Below, in pieces: positions 28,487 through 37,784 of a DNA stretch of 64,000 bases (its first letter is position 1; the number at the start of each line of letters is the position of its first letter). Source of the DNA: Epilithonimonas mollis (GTDB lineage: Bacteria; Bacteroidota; Bacteroidia; Flavobacteriales; Weeksellaceae); assembly GCF_900142325.1 (NCBI RefSeq), contig NZ_FRAM01000002.1, positions 434,001 through 498,000 on the forward strand, in the 5' to 3' direction. Position numbers and translations under genes: made by a program. The notes beneath the pieces are model-generated. The model was not told the origin of the DNA, did not search any database, and saw only the letters and a list, made by a program, of their open reading frames with translations.

Positions 28487-28864
28487 ATGGCGAGAATTTC
28501 AGGTATTGATTTACCAAAGAACAAAAGAGGCGTTATTGGACTTACTTATATCTACGGTATTGGTAAGAGTACTGCTTCAGAAATTTTGAAAAACGCTGGA
28601 ATCAGCGAAGACAAGAAAGTCAACGAATGGAATGACGATGAATTGGCTGCAATCAGAAACTACATCACAGACAACGTAAAAGTTGAAGGTGAGTTGCGTT
28701 CTGAAGTGCAATTGAACATCAAGCGATTGATGGACATAGGATGCCAACGAGGAATACGTCACAGACTAGGACTACCTTTAAGAGGCCAGAGAACGAAAAA
28801 CAACTCTAGAACCCGTAAAGGAAAGAGAAAAACAGTTGCTAACAAGAAAAAAGCAAGTAAATAA
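28487..28864 (+). CDS. rpsM: 30S ribosomal protein S13
   Basis: 125 residues with [20 protein letters not shown] and the C-terminal [21 protein letters not shown]13 contacts the P-site tRNA and the 50S subunit. First gene of the alpha-operon part. Confidence 0.98.
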   Translation: MARISGIDLPKNKRGVIGLTYIYGIGKSTASEILKNAGISEDKKVNEWNDDELAAIRNYITDNVKVEGELRSEVQLNIKRLMDIGCQRGIRHRLGLPLRGQRTKNNSRTRKGKRKTVANKKKASK

Positions 28865-28876
28865 TCGTTAGGAATT

Positions 28877-29266
28877 ATGGCAAAACAAACTAAAGTAGTT
28901 AAAAAAAGAAAAGTAAAAGTTGAAGCTATTGGTGAAGCGCATATTCAGGCTTCTTTCAATAACATCATCATTTCTTTAACAAATAAAGCAGGAGAGGTTA
29001 TCTCTTGGGCGTCTGCCGGTAAAATGGGTTTCAGAGGTTCTAAAAAGAATACTCCATTCGCAGCACAAATGGCTGCAGAAAACTGTTCTCAGGTAGCTTT
29101 CGAAGCTGGTCTAAGAAGAGTTAAGGTGTTTGTAAAAGGTCCAGGTGCTGGTAGAGAATCTGCAATCAGAACTCTTCACAACTCAGGGATTGAAGTAAGC
29201 GAAATCGTTGATGTGACACCTATGCCACACAACGGATGTAGACCACCGAAAAGAAGAAGAGTTTAA
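28877..29266 (+). CDS. rpsK: 30S ribosomal protein S11
   Basis: 129 residues, [20 protein letters not shown] and the C-terminal [16 protein letters not shown], which is diagnostic. Forms the 30S platform. Normal length. Confidence 0.98.
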   Translation: MAKQTKVVKKRKVKVEAIGEAHIQASFNNIIISLTNKAGEVISWASAGKMGFRGSKKNTPFAAQMAAENCSQVAFEAGLRRVKVFVKGPGAGRESAIRTLHNSGIEVSEIVDVTPMPHNGCRPPKRRRV

Positions 29267-29286
29267 TTTTTTAGAATTTACCCATT

Positions 29287-29895
29287 ATGGCAAGATATAT
29301 TGGACCTAAAACTAAAATTGCTAGAAAATTTGGTCAGGCAATTTACGGAGATGACAAAAACTTCGAAAGAAGAAAAAATCAACCACCAGGACAACATGGT
29401 CCTAACAAAAGAAGAGGAGCGAAAAAATCAGAATACGCTACTCAGCTTGCAGAAAAGCAAAAGGCTAAGTATACTTATGGTATCCTAGAAAGACAGTTCG
29501 CTAACCTTTTCGACAAAGCACACAGAAGCAAAGGCGTAACAGGTGAAGTTCTTCTTCAGCTTTGCGAATCGAGACTGGATAACGTTGTTTACAGATTAGG
29601 TTTTGCTAAAACAAGAGCTGCTGCTAGACAATTGGTTTCTCACAGACACATTACTGTGAACGGAGAACTGGTAAACATTCCTTCTTATTTGCTAAAAGCT
29701 GGTGACGAAATTGCTGTAAGAGAGAAATCAAAATCTCTTGAAGTAATCTCTGATGCTTTGGCTTCCAAAGTAAATTATGAGTGGTTACAATTCAATGACG
29801 AGAAAAAAACTGGTACTTTCACCACTGCTCCTGAGAGAATTCAGATTCCTGAGGACATCAAAGAACAGTTAATCGTCGAATTATACTCTAAATAA
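29287..29895 (+). CDS. rpsD: 30S ribosomal protein S4
   Basis: 202 residues, starting [20 protein letters not shown]. An S4 RNA-binding domain follows ([35 protein letters not shown]). It nucleates 30S assembly and in E. coli regulates the alpha operon. Confidence 0.98.
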   Translation: MARYIGPKTKIARKFGQAIYGDDKNFERRKNQPPGQHGPNKRRGAKKSEYATQLAEKQKAKYTYGILERQFANLFDKAHRSKGVTGEVLLQLCESRLDNVVYRLGFAKTRAAARQLVSHRHITVNGELVNIPSYLLKAGDEIAVREKSKSLEVISDALASKVNYEWLQFNDEKKTGTFTTAPERIQIPEDIKEQLIVELYSK

Positions 29896-29926
29896 TAATT
29901 TTTTCAAATTTTTGCTCAACCAGACT

Positions 29927-30922
29927 ATGGCAATTTTAACATTTATAAAACCCGATAAAGTAATCCTGTTAAACTCGACAGATTTTAAAGGACAATTCGA
30001 ATTCAGACCTTTAGAACCAGGTTTCGGGCTTACAATCGGTAATGCATTGAGAAGAGTTTTACTTTCTTCTCTGGAAGGATATGCTATTTCATCTATCAAA
30101 ATAGAAGGCGTAGAGCACGAATTTTCAACGATACCTGGAGTGATCGAAGATGTTACTGAAATCATTCTGAATCTTAAACAATTACGTCTTAAAGCTAAAA
30201 CTGAAAATCCGGGTAATGAGCAGGTAACTGCAAAAATCTCAGGAAAAGATGTTGTTACTGCTGGAGATCTGGAAGGTTCAATCGTGAACTTCGAGGTTCT
30301 TAACCCAGAATTGGTAATAGCAACGTTAGCTAAAGATGTAACGTTTGAAATTACTTTCAACATTGAAAAAGGAAGAGGATATGTTCCGTCTGATCAGAAC
30401 AAGTCGAACAATGCTCCTATCGGAACTATTGCTATCGATTCTATCTTCACACCAATCAAGAAAGTTCAGTACAGTATCGAAAATTATCGTGTAGAGCAAA
30501 AAACAGACTACGAAAAATTGGTATTGGATATCGAAACTGATGGATCTATCACACCTCAGAATGCTTTGACAGAAGCTTCTAAGATCCTGATCTATCACTT
30601 CATGCTTTTCTCTGATGAGAGAATCACTCTGGAAACAGAAGCGGTAAAAGCATCCATCCAATATGACGAAGAAACACTTCACACAAGACAATTGCTTAAG
30701 TCAAAATTAGCAGACATGGATCTTTCTGTAAGAGCCCTTAACTGTCTGAAAGCGGCTGAAGTGGAAACGCTTGGAGAACTGGTTTCTTTCAGTAAGTCTG
30801 ATTTGATGAAATTCAGAAATTTTGGTAAAAAATCTTTAACAGAACTTGAAGAATTGGTTCACTCAAAAGGACTAAATTTCGGTTTTGATGTTGCAAAATA
30901 TAAGTTAGACGCTGATAAATAA
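29927..30922 (+). CDS. rpoA: RNA polymerase alpha subunit
   Basis: 331 residues from the ATG at 29927 ([18 protein letters not shown]). An upstream in-frame start at 29912 is not needed. The N-terminal dimerisation domain has [20 protein letters not shown], and the C-terminal domain has [20 protein letters not shown], the DNA- and activator-binding part. Classical alpha-operon position between rpsD and rplQ. Confidence 0.98.
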   Translation: MAILTFIKPDKVILLNSTDFKGQFEFRPLEPGFGLTIGNALRRVLLSSLEGYAISSIKIEGVEHEFSTIPGVIEDVTEIILNLKQLRLKAKTENPGNEQVTAKISGKDVVTAGDLEGSIVNFEVLNPELVIATLAKDVTFEITFNIEKGRGYVPSDQNKSNNAPIGTIAIDSIFTPIKKVQYSIENYRVEQKTDYEKLVLDIETDGSITPQNALTEASKILIYHFMLFSDERITLETEAVKASIQYDEETLHTRQLLKSKLADMDLSVRALNCLKAAEVETLGELVSFSKSDLMKFRNFGKKSLTELEELVHSKGLNFGFDVAKYKLDADK

Positions 30923-30930
30923 TCCTCAAA

Positions 30931-31449
30931 ATGAGACACGGAAAAAAGATAAATCACTTAGGTAGAACTGCACCACACAGAAAAGCAATGCTTTCTAACA
31001 TGGCTTGTTCCCTGATTGAACATAAAAGAATCAACACTACTGTTGCTAAAGCGAAAGCTTTAAGAGTTTACGTGGAACCGATCCTTACTAAAGCTAAAGA
31101 AGATACAACCCACAATAGAAGAATCGTTTTCTCTTACTTGCAAAGTAAAGAAGCGGTTACTGAATTGTTCAGAACTGTAGCTCCTAAAATCGCTGAAAGA
31201 AACGGTGGTTACACTAGAATCATCAAGACAGGTTTCAGACCTGGTGATGCTGCTGATACTGCGCTAATCGAGTTGGTAGATTTCAATGATATCTACAATC
31301 CAAACGAAGCTGAGAAGAAAACAACCAGAAGAAGCAGAAGATCTGCCGCTCCTAAAAAGGAAACTGCTGCCGTTGTTGAAGCTCCTGAAGCTAAAGTGGA
31401 AGAAACTCCTGCTGCAGAAACTTCTACAGAAGAAAAAACTGAAGAATAA
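30931..31449 (+). CDS. rplQ: 50S ribosomal protein L17 with acidic Ala/Glu/Thr tail
   Basis: 172 residues. The first 120 are a normal L17 ([40 protein letters not shown]). The tail of about 45 residues is rich in Lys, Ala, Glu and Thr ([19 protein letters not shown]), longer than in E. coli (127 residues). Last gene of the cluster and followed by a terminator. Confidence 0.98.
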   Translation: MRHGKKINHLGRTAPHRKAMLSNMACSLIEHKRINTTVAKAKALRVYVEPILTKAKEDTTHNRRIVFSYLQSKEAVTELFRTVAPKIAERNGGYTRIIKTGFRPGDAADTALIELVDFNDIYNPNEAEKKTTRRSRRSAAPKKETAAVVEAPEAKVEETPAAETSTEEKTEE

Positions 31450-31471
31450 GAATCTCAGTTCTTTGAATAAT

Positions 31472-31499
31472 AAAAACCATCTCAAACGAGATGGTTTTT
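31472..31499 (+). terminator. Terminator of the ribosomal protein cluster
   Basis: Stem AAAAACCATCTC / GAGATGGTTTTT with an AAAC loop and a T-run. Ends the rplC-rplQ transcription unit. Confidence 0.9.
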
Positions 31500-31551
31500 T
31501 TATTTGTGGATAATTTATATTTTTAGATTGAAAAAGAGAATCTCAAATTAT

Positions 31552-32787
31552 CTAATTCTCCAATTGGCCTTCCCACTTACTTACGGCCGAAGTGGCCAGT
31601 GCATTGCCAAGAACATTCGTCATACTTCTTCCCATGTCACAGAAATGGTCAATCGGTAAAATCAAAGCAATCCCTTCCACCGGAATATCAAACATACCGC
31701 AGGCGGCGACAATGATCACTAAGCTGGCTCTGGGGACGCCGGCAATTCCTTTACTCGTCAGCATCAGAACCAGCAGCATAATAATTTGTTGACCAAGCGG
31801 CATATCGATGCCATAGATCTGTGCAATGAAGATCGATGCAAATGTCATATACATCATACTTCCATCCAGATTGAAAGAATATCCTAGTGGCAGAATAAAT
31901 GATACAATTCTGCTGTTGCAGCCAAATCTTTCCAGTTCTTCTACTAGTTTCGGGAAGACAGCTTCGGAGCTTGTTGTAGAAAATGCAATTAATAAGGGTT
32001 CTTTGATTCTTCTCAATAATTCGAAAAGACGATTGCCCAGAATTATATATCCTACTAACAAAAAGACAAGCCAAAGAATTGCCAGTGCAAAAAAGAAGTC
32101 TCTGAGGTATATTGCATAAACTTTGAAAATTTCAAAACCATTGGTCGCAACCACTGCAGAAATTGCACCGAAAACACCTAATGGTGCAACCCACATGATG
32201 TAACCTACCATCTTCAAAATAGCGTGTGCAATCACGTCCAGACCTTTGATAATGGGCTTTGTATAATCCTCACCCATCGCAGAGAGTGCAATCCCAAACA
32301 TAACGGAGAAAACAACGATTTGCAGAACTTCGTTTGTCGCAAATGCTTCGAATAAACTTTTCGGGATGATATGTTTGACAAAATCTTCCATCGAGAAACC
32401 TTTGCTGTTGCTCACAATTTCTGAAGCGGAAGATGCATCCTGAATAGGCAAGGTCGTCACGTGACCAGGTTCCAGCCAATTTACCAAGACCAGACCGATG
32501 GAAAGTGAAACCAAAGACGCCGTAATGAACCAAAGCATCGCTTTCGTCCCAACACGGCCAACCATTTTGATGTCACCCATTTTCGCAATCCCGACTACCA
32601 ACGTGGAAAAAACCAAAGGCGCAATGATCATCTGAATCAGTCGGATAAAAACTGTTCCAAGAAGTTTGATATTTTTGGCAAATTCTTCTTTTGAATCAGG
32701 GTAAGTTGTATGGATAACTCCTCCTAAAACAACACCTAATATCAATGCGAAAATAATCGCAATAAACAGTTTATTCTGACCTTTCAT
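31552..32787 (-). CDS. Dicarboxylate/amino acid:cation symporter (DAACS family)
   Basis: 411 residues from the ATG at 32787 (MKGQNKLFIAIIFALILG). A longer reading from 32841 adds a basic tail before the first helix. It has eight or so membrane helices and the signature re-entrant motifs AFSTTSSEAVFPKLV and FNLDGSMMYMTFASIFIAQ, plus DHFCDMGRSMTNVLGNALAT, as in GltP/DctA. It imports glutamate, aspartate or C4-dicarboxylates with H+ or Na+; the exact substrate cannot be read. Transcribed towards the rplQ terminator. Confidence 0.92.
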   Translation of the reverse strand: MKGQNKLFIAIIFALILGVVLGGVIHTTYPDSKEEFAKNIKLLGTVFIRLIQMIIAPLVFSTLVVGIAKMGDIKMVGRVGTKAMLWFITASLVSLSIGLVLVNWLEPGHVTTLPIQDASSASEIVSNSKGFSMEDFVKHIIPKSLFEAFATNEVLQIVVFSVMFGIALSAMGEDYTKPIIKGLDVIAHAILKMVGYIMWVAPLGVFGAISAVVATNGFEIFKVYAIYLRDFFFALAILWLVFLLVGYIILGNRLFELLRRIKEPLLIAFSTTSSEAVFPKLVEELERFGCNSRIVSFILPLGYSFNLDGSMMYMTFASIFIAQIYGIDMPLGQQIIMLLVLMLTSKGIAGVPRASLVIIVAACGMFDIPVEGIALILPIDHFCDMGRSMTNVLGNALATSAVSKWEGQLEN

Positions 32788-32940
32788 AAGTAGCTTTATT
32801 ATAAAATTTTTTTTCGCGAAGATTATCGATTGCTTCAGCAAAATCTTTGCTTATTAAAGTGTTTTTTGTTTTCAAAATCTTTGTATTTAAAATCACAGCG
32901 ATTGAAAACTATAACAGGTTTTAAAAATGTTCAATGTGAA

Positions 32941-32968
32941 TTGTAACTGAACAAAACTAATATTTTTG
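32941..32968 (+). promoter_or_regulatory. Forward promoter for the phosphoesterase gene (TTG-N17-TATTTTTG)
   Basis: TTG at 32941-32943 and TATTTTTG at 32961-32968 with a 17-base spacer. Transcription would start near 32973, giving a leader of about 130 bases before 33105. The remaining 32788-33104 gap holds no gene. Confidence 0.65.
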
Positions 32969-32981
32969 CGAGAATAACCAA
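32952..32981 (-). promoter_or_regulatory. Reverse promoter for the symporter (TTG-N19-TAGTTTTG)
   Basis: On the reverse strand a TTG (complement of 32979-32981) is followed after 19 bases by TAGTTTTG (complement of 32952-32959). It overlaps the forward promoter of the phosphoesterase gene. Confidence 0.5.
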
Positions 32982-33104
32982 TAATATTTTAAATTAATAT
33001 TAAGCAAAGACTTTAAAAACAATCAATTCCTGTCAATAAAAATAAAATAGGATTCATGCTCAGTTCAAATTAGAAAACGTTCTTTGTACAAATCTGATTG
33101 TAAA

Positions 33105-33929
33105 ATGAAAAGAGATGTGGAAATTGTTATTATTTCTGATATACATCTTGGAACTTATGGCTGCAAAGCCAAGGAACTGCTAAGATATCTGAACTCTATC
33201 CGTCCCAAAATACTGATTCTGAACGGTGATATCATCGACATCTGGCAGTTCAAAAAATCATATTTTCCCAAATCCCATCTGAAGGTTGTCAGAAAATTAA
33301 TCTCATTTGCGACCAAAGATTCTGAGGTTTTTTACATTACAGGAAACCATGATGAAGCTTTCAGGAATTTCACAGATTTCGAATTGGGTAAACTCAAGCT
33401 TTGCAATAAACAGGTTTTGAAACTTGGTGATAAGAAGGCCTGGATTTTTCACGGAGACGTTTTCGATGCATCGGTTCAGCATTCCAAGTGGATTGCAAAA
33501 CTCGGCGGCCAGGGCTATGATTTGCTGATTGCGATTAATAATCTGGTGAATTGGTTTCTTGAAAAAATTGGTCGGGAAAAATATTCCTTTTCCAAAAAAA
33601 TCAAGAATAATGTCAAAAAAGCGGTGAAGTATATCGGTGATTTTGAACTCACAGCTTCTGAACTGGCTATTGAAAACAACTTTGATTATGTGATTTGCGG
33701 ACATATCCATCAACCACAGATTCGGGAAGTGGTTGAGAAAAAAGGAAAGTGTATATATCTCAATTCAGGTGACTGGGTAGAAAATCTTTCCGCTTTGGAA
33801 TATCATAACGGCGTATGGAAACTTTTTGTTTATGAGGATGAAAAACATCATCTAATGGATGAAGAACCTGATGAAATGAAAGAAATTAACAGTGAAGAAT
33901 TAATGAAAATCGTGACCCAGATTGTATAA
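33105..33929 (+). CDS. LpxH-like metallophosphoesterase (UDP-2,3-diacylglucosamine diphosphatase family)
   Basis: 274 residues from the ATG at 33105; an in-frame TTG at 33084 is rejected. Calcineurin-type motifs are in order: SDIHLG (D11, H13), NGDIIDIW, GNHDEAF, FHGDVFD, and GHIHQPQ near residue 200. LpxH hydrolyses UDP-2,3-diacylglucosamine to lipid X in lipid A synthesis. Flavobacteria often have this longer relative, so the lipid A role is likely but not certain. It is 17 bases upstream of a glycosyltransferase gene, which suggests a shared envelope pathway. Confidence 0.8.
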   Translation: MKRDVEIVIISDIHLGTYGCKAKELLRYLNSIRPKILILNGDIIDIWQFKKSYFPKSHLKVVRKLISFATKDSEVFYITGNHDEAFRNFTDFELGKLKLCNKQVLKLGDKKAWIFHGDVFDASVQHSKWIAKLGGQGYDLLIAINNLVNWFLEKIGREKYSFSKKIKNNVKKAVKYIGDFELTASELAIENNFDYVICGHIHQPQIREVVEKKGKCIYLNSGDWVENLSALEYHNGVWKLFVYEDEKHHLMDEEPDEMKEINSEELMKIVTQIV

Positions 33930-33946
33930 AAAAACAAAAATTACAG

Positions 33947-34915
33947 ATGAAAATATTATATGCCTTCCAAGGAACAGGAAACGGACATCTCGCAAGAGCC
34001 CAGGAAATCATCCCTATACTCAAAAGACATGCTTTGGTAGATACCCTCATTAGCGGACATCAGACACAGCTGAAGTCGGATTTTGATATTGATTTCCGGT
34101 TCAAAGGGATATCTCTGCTTTATAATAAAAACGGTGGTCTTTCCTATAAAAAAACATTCTTTCAGAATAATTTCTGTAAAGTGGCAAAGGTTATCAAGGA
34201 TTTGGATCTTAGCGCATATGATTTGATCATCAATGATTTTGAACCGTTGACAGGCTGGACCGCTAAGCTGAAAAACCTGCCCATTGTAGAGTTGAGCCAT
34301 CAGGCTTCTCTGACTTTCAAGGAAACGCCTAAGCCAGAGAAAAAGGATTGGCTTGGCAATCTGATCCTTAAAAATTATGTCCCTTGTAGCAAGAAAATCG
34401 GATTTCATTTTGATAATTATAATCCGCATATCAAAAAGCCGGTTATCAGACAAAAAATCAGGAAGCTGAATCCTGAAAACAAAGGCCATTATTTGGTTTA
34501 TTTGCCTAGCTTTTCTGACGAAGTGATTACCAATTTCCTGACGAGGATCGATGTAGAATGGAAGGTTTTCTCAAAGTATGCGAAGCAAATTCAGAAATTT
34601 AAAAATGTCGAGATTTTCCCGATCGATGAAGTGAAGTATCTTCAATTATTCGAATCCTGCGAAGGAATCCTTTGTAATGCCGGTTTTGAAACACCGGCGG
34701 AAGCACTTTTTATGCATAAAAAACTATTCGTGATTCCAATTGAAAATCAGTATGAACAGGAGTGCAATGCTTTTGCGCTGAACCGAATGGGTGTTTCGAA
34801 TTCTGATAAACTGGATCCTGCAAAGATCAGAGAATGGATCAATGCCGAGCAGTTTATTGAAGTGGATTATCCGGATAATATAGAAACTATTCTGACAAAG
34901 GAAGTTTTGTATTAA
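33947..34915 (+). CDS. Glycosyltransferase of the GT-B, MJ1255-like family
   Basis: 322 residues with the N-terminal Rossmann start MKILYAFQGTGNGHLARAQE and a C-terminal nucleotide-sugar-binding part (EGILCNAGFETPAEALFMHK, then FVIPIENQYEQECNAFALN). This is the layout of MurG/MGT-type GT-B enzymes and of the conserved family often annotated as glycosyltransferase family protein. No signal peptide, so it acts in the cytosol or on the inner leaflet. In an operon with the LpxH-like gene; a role in glycolipid synthesis is inference. Confidence 0.8.
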   Translation: MKILYAFQGTGNGHLARAQEIIPILKRHALVDTLISGHQTQLKSDFDIDFRFKGISLLYNKNGGLSYKKTFFQNNFCKVAKVIKDLDLSAYDLIINDFEPLTGWTAKLKNLPIVELSHQASLTFKETPKPEKKDWLGNLILKNYVPCSKKIGFHFDNYNPHIKKPVIRQKIRKLNPENKGHYLVYLPSFSDEVITNFLTRIDVEWKVFSKYAKQIQKFKNVEIFPIDEVKYLQLFESCEGILCNAGFETPAEALFMHKKLFVIPIENQYEQECNAFALNRMGVSNSDKLDPAKIREWINAEQFIEVDYPDNIETILTKEVLY

Positions 34916-34939
34916 ATTAAAATATAAATCTTAATAAAA

Positions 34940-34960
34940 AGCCTCTGACTATCAGAGGCT
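34940..34960. terminator. Terminator between convergent genes
   Basis: Stem AGCCTCTGA / TCAGAGGCT with a 3-base loop. The reverse-strand side is followed by TTTTTATT, so it mainly ends the BON/SH3 gene. Confidence 0.8.
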
Positions 34961-34974
34961 GTATGCTAATTCTA

Positions 34975-35391
34975 TTATGATCTTAAATATCTGGAGTAAG
35001 CGTAGCCTTCTTCTCCGTCTTTTGTTCTGATTTTCCACCAATCGTCAGAGGATTGTTCAACCAGGATTACCACTTCTCCTTTTGCTGCTTTTCCAACAAC
35101 GGAAGCTTCAGTAGAAGGTTCCTGACGGATGTTCAGATTAGACTCATCTGTCGCGACAGTAAGCGATGCACCAGCTTGCAATCCTGAAACCTGCACATCT
35201 ACATTGATGTCAGTTGCAGTATAAGAAGGATCAATTGCGCCTAATGCATTCCAAACGCTGTCTTTCGCTGCACTGTTTGTTGCCTTTCCGGTTATGTACA
35301 AAATACCGTCCTGCTCTTGCACGGAAAGGTCGGAAAGTCCTGCTGACTGGGCAGCAGAAACTACACTTGAATATTTATCCTGTAAACTCAT
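34975..35391 (-). CDS. BON-like plus SH3 domain protein
   Basis: 138 residues without a signal peptide. Residues 1-70 resemble a BON domain (QEQDGILYITGKATNSAAKD). Residues 80-138 form a bacterial SH3 domain (LNIRQEPSTEASVVGKAAKG; DDWWKIRTKDGEEGYAYSRY). SH3 domains of this kind bind peptidoglycan or peptides, whereas BON domains bind membranes or polymers. The gene follows the BON lipoprotein gene by 6 bases, so the pair is probably one operon. Role unknown, perhaps envelope stress. Confidence 0.8.
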   Translation of the reverse strand: MSLQDKYSSVVSAAQSAGLSDLSVQEQDGILYITGKATNSAAKDSVWNALGAIDPSYTATDINVDVQVSGLQAGASLTVATDESNLNIRQEPSTEASVVGKAAKGEVVILVEQSSDDWWKIRTKDGEEGYAYSRYLRS

Positions 35392-35397
35392 TTGTGA

Positions 35398-35877
35398 TTA
35401 TTTAACTGTGATTTTGTTATCATATTTACCAATTTTAAGAGCATCTACAGACTCTTTCACTTTTCTGGCATTGGCAGAAGTTGTAGATCCTGTCAGCGTG
35501 AGTGTACCATTCACATCTTCCGCTTTTACACCTGGGATATCTTTCAAAGCATCATTTACTTTTTGCAGAACCACAGCGTCAACCATATTCACTTCTACAG
35601 GAGCTGCTACTGGTGCCACAGTTGCCATATCATGGACATCCTTCACGCCCTGTACTTTTTTTAGAGCAGCGATAGCCGCCTGTTTATCGGCTTCTGTGGC
35701 AAAAACGCCGCTAAGATGAGCTTCTCCTTCCTTCACTTCCACAGAAGTGCCTGGATAAGCGGTGATTGCTGTTGTTGCCTGGGATGTCAGTTCTGCATCA
35801 GAAACTTTTTTCTTACAAGAAACGGCTGTCATTGAAACCATCAAAGCAATAGCCGCGATTTTAAATGTTTTTTTCAT
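35398..35877 (-). CDS. BON-domain lipoprotein (two BON domains)
   Basis: 159 residues from the ATG at 35877. It has a lipoprotein signal MKKTFKIAAIALMVSMTAVS followed by CKKK. Two BON repeats follow (VEVKEGEAHLSGVFATEADK and VKAEDVNGTLTLTGSTTSAN), as in OsmY-like periplasmic proteins. It is expected to be anchored to a membrane in the periplasm. The upstream gap to 36068 shows AT-rich sequence and no other gene. Confidence 0.85.
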   Translation of the reverse strand: MKKTFKIAAIALMVSMTAVSCKKKVSDAELTSQATTAITAYPGTSVEVKEGEAHLSGVFATEADKQAAIAALKKVQGVKDVHDMATVAPVAAPVEVNMVDAVVLQKVNDALKDIPGVKAEDVNGTLTLTGSTTSANARKVKESVDALKIGKYDNKITVK

Positions 35878-36068
35878 AAGATAAATTAATTTTATTAGTT
35901 GTGCTTTTAATATTAAAATTGATGCCAAAAAGAGTTTTTGACATGGGTCTAATATTTATTTTTTTCAACTTTTGTTCTGAGTAAAATTAAAAAGTTTTTT
36001 GATATGGCAATGACTATTAAATATATTTAACAGAATTTTATAAGTCTGATGAAAAAGATGCGTACGAA

Positions 36069-37244
36069 TTATTTGATTCTCAGGAATTCTTTTGCCAGTT
36101 CTATCATTTTCAGGTCGCCGGTATATTTCCCTTTTTCGTCAGACAGTTTAACAGTGGGGATCCATTCGTTGTTGATGCCTTTTACACTGATGAGTTTCAT
36201 CACGATATTCATTGGTTTGAGCCCGACATCATTGGTAAGATTCGTCCCGATTCCGAAAGAGATTCCGATTTTTCCTTTGCAATAATTTGTGATTTCCTCT
36301 ACTTTTTCAAGATTAAGACCATCGGAAAAAATGATGTATTTGAATAATGGATTAATACCATTCTTTAGGTAATGCGCAATGGTTTTATCCGCAAATTCAA
36401 AAGGATCGCCGCTGTCATGACGAACGCCGTCGAACAACTTTGCAAATTTTTTGTCGAACTGCTGGAAGAAAACATCGGTTGTGTAGGTATCAGAAAGTGC
36501 GACGCCAAGATCACCTCTGTAAACATCCACCCAGTTTTCCAAAGCAATGGAGTTGGCCATTTTGAAGCCAAATTCGGCGGCATGAAACATAAACCATTCG
36601 TGCGCATGTGTTCCGATTGGTTTTACATTATAAAGCATCGCGAGATGAACATTGGAAGTTCCGATAAAGGTAGAATTTTTATCATGGATCAAAGCATCCA
36701 TTACCAATCTGTGAACTTTGTAAGAGTGTCTTCTCCTGGTTCCAAATTCGGCAAACGGAACGCCAAGCTCTGTAAGATGTCTGGCTTTCTCCAGGGTTTT
36801 ATCGATAACTTCTTCATTGGTTTGGCGTTCCATATGATTCATCTCGTAATGGAGTTCGCTGATGAGCGACAGAAGCGGAACTTCCCAAAGAATGGTTCTG
36901 TACCAAAGACCTTCAACCGAAACTTTTAGCTCGTTTTCATTTTGTTCAATCTTCACTTCGGCTGGATCATAATGAAAACCTTCCAAAAAATCGAGATAAG
37001 GCAGAGCAAGATAAGGACAAGTGATTTTCAGATATTTTTTCTCGTCTTTAGTGAGCTTCAGTTCTGCCATTGCATTGACAGCTTTTCTCAATTCTTCTGC
37101 AAATCCTTCGGGAAAGTTGTGTTTTCCGCGGTTGATGAACTCATATTTGACAATCTCATTGGTAAACAATTTTACCACTGCATTTTGCATTGTTATTTTG
37201 TAGAAATCGTTATCCAGAATGGAGTTGAGCCTTACCTCGCGCAT
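36069..37244 (-). CDS. pncB: Nicotinate phosphoribosyltransferase
   Basis: 391 residues with NDFYKITMQNAVVKLF, FGTRRRHSYKVHRLVMDAL, FIGTSNVHLAMLYNVKPIGT and HAHEWFMFHA, the active-site segments of NAPRTase. The enzyme converts nicotinate and PRPP to NaMN in NAD salvage. A -7 element (TAGATTTG on the reverse strand, 37261-37268) lies about 17 bases before the start. Length normal for the E. coli type (400). Confidence 0.96.
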   Translation of the reverse strand: MREVRLNSILDNDFYKITMQNAVVKLFTNEIVKYEFINRGKHNFPEGFAEELRKAVNAMAELKLTKDEKKYLKITCPYLALPYLDFLEGFHYDPAEVKIEQNENELKVSVEGLWYRTILWEVPLLSLISELHYEMNHMERQTNEEVIDKTLEKARHLTELGVPFAEFGTRRRHSYKVHRLVMDALIHDKNSTFIGTSNVHLAMLYNVKPIGTHAHEWFMFHAAEFGFKMANSIALENWVDVYRGDLGVALSDTYTTDVFFQQFDKKFAKLFDGVRHDSGDPFEFADKTIAHYLKNGINPLFKYIIFSDGLNLEKVEEITNYCKGKIGISFGIGTNLTNDVGLKPMNIVMKLISVKGINNEWIPTVKLSDEKGKYTGDLKMIELAKEFLRIK

Positions 37245-37337
37245 AAAAATATCATTTAAACAAATCTAAGAAAATTTGTTGAGAGGAACTTTGAATGGTC
37301 AACAATATACTTTTCATATTGTAAAAATTACATTCCT

Positions 37338-37345
37338 TACTTTTG
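37338..37345 (+). promoter_or_regulatory. -7 element (TACTTTTG) for the small membrane protein
   Basis: TACTTTTG with a TTG at 37319-37321 (16-base spacing, slightly short). It supports a translation start at 37360 rather than 37276. Confidence 0.55.
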
Positions 37346-37359
37346 TCAAAATTTTTGAA

Positions 37360-37692
37360 ATGGTAAAGGCATTGATGTATTTTGCATTAGGAACTGCAAT
37401 TAGCTTTATTTTGAGAAGGATCACAGGAAGTCCTGTGGATTTCTGGGTAGAATTTTATATAGCTTCCGCTTTCGGAATCGGGTGGGGACTGGCTTATTTT
37501 GTGGACCATCCAGAATGGCCGTTGCCTAAGAAAATGGGGATTTCCTTTATCGGAATCGTTTTCTTAGTAGTACTCGGGTTGATTTTTTTCAATTTTGAAA
37601 CCGCTGTTCCATCTATTATCAAGTTTTCTACCGTTTTCGTAGCTTATTATATGATAGCAAGTTTCCGGGAAAGTAAATCTTTGAGGTATTAA
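37360..37692 (+). CDS. Small inner-membrane protein, unknown function
   Basis: 110 residues from the ATG at 37360 with three or four hydrophobic helices (ALMYFALGTAISFIL; IASAFGIGWGLAYFV; IGIVFLVVLGLIFF; STVFVAYYMIAS). No motif recognised. The longer reading from 37276 would include the promoter and was rejected. Confidence 0.7.
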   Translation: MVKALMYFALGTAISFILRRITGSPVDFWVEFYIASAFGIGWGLAYFVDHPEWPLPKKMGISFIGIVFLVVLGLIFFNFETAVPSIIKFSTVFVAYYMIASFRESKSLRY

Positions 37693-37746
37693 TTGGCTTA
37701 TGGCAATTAGCTCTTAGGAAATTGCTCAGTTCAGGATTTAAAATAG

Positions 37747-37776
37747 AAAGCCAGACTTCTTAGGAAATCTGGCTTT
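37747..37776. terminator. Bidirectional terminator
   Basis: Stem AAAGCCAGA / TCTGGCTTT between two convergent genes, with a T-run on the forward side. Confidence 0.8.
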
Positions 37777-37784
37777 TTATTTTT

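Noticed and set aside
33084-33104. TTG start upstream of the LpxH-like gene
   Set aside because: The ATG at 33105 directly precedes the conserved metal motif region and has an A-rich leader.
35918-35932. TTTTTGGCAT upstream of the BON lipoprotein as a sigma-54 site
   Set aside because: The -12 TTGC half is absent at the required spacing.
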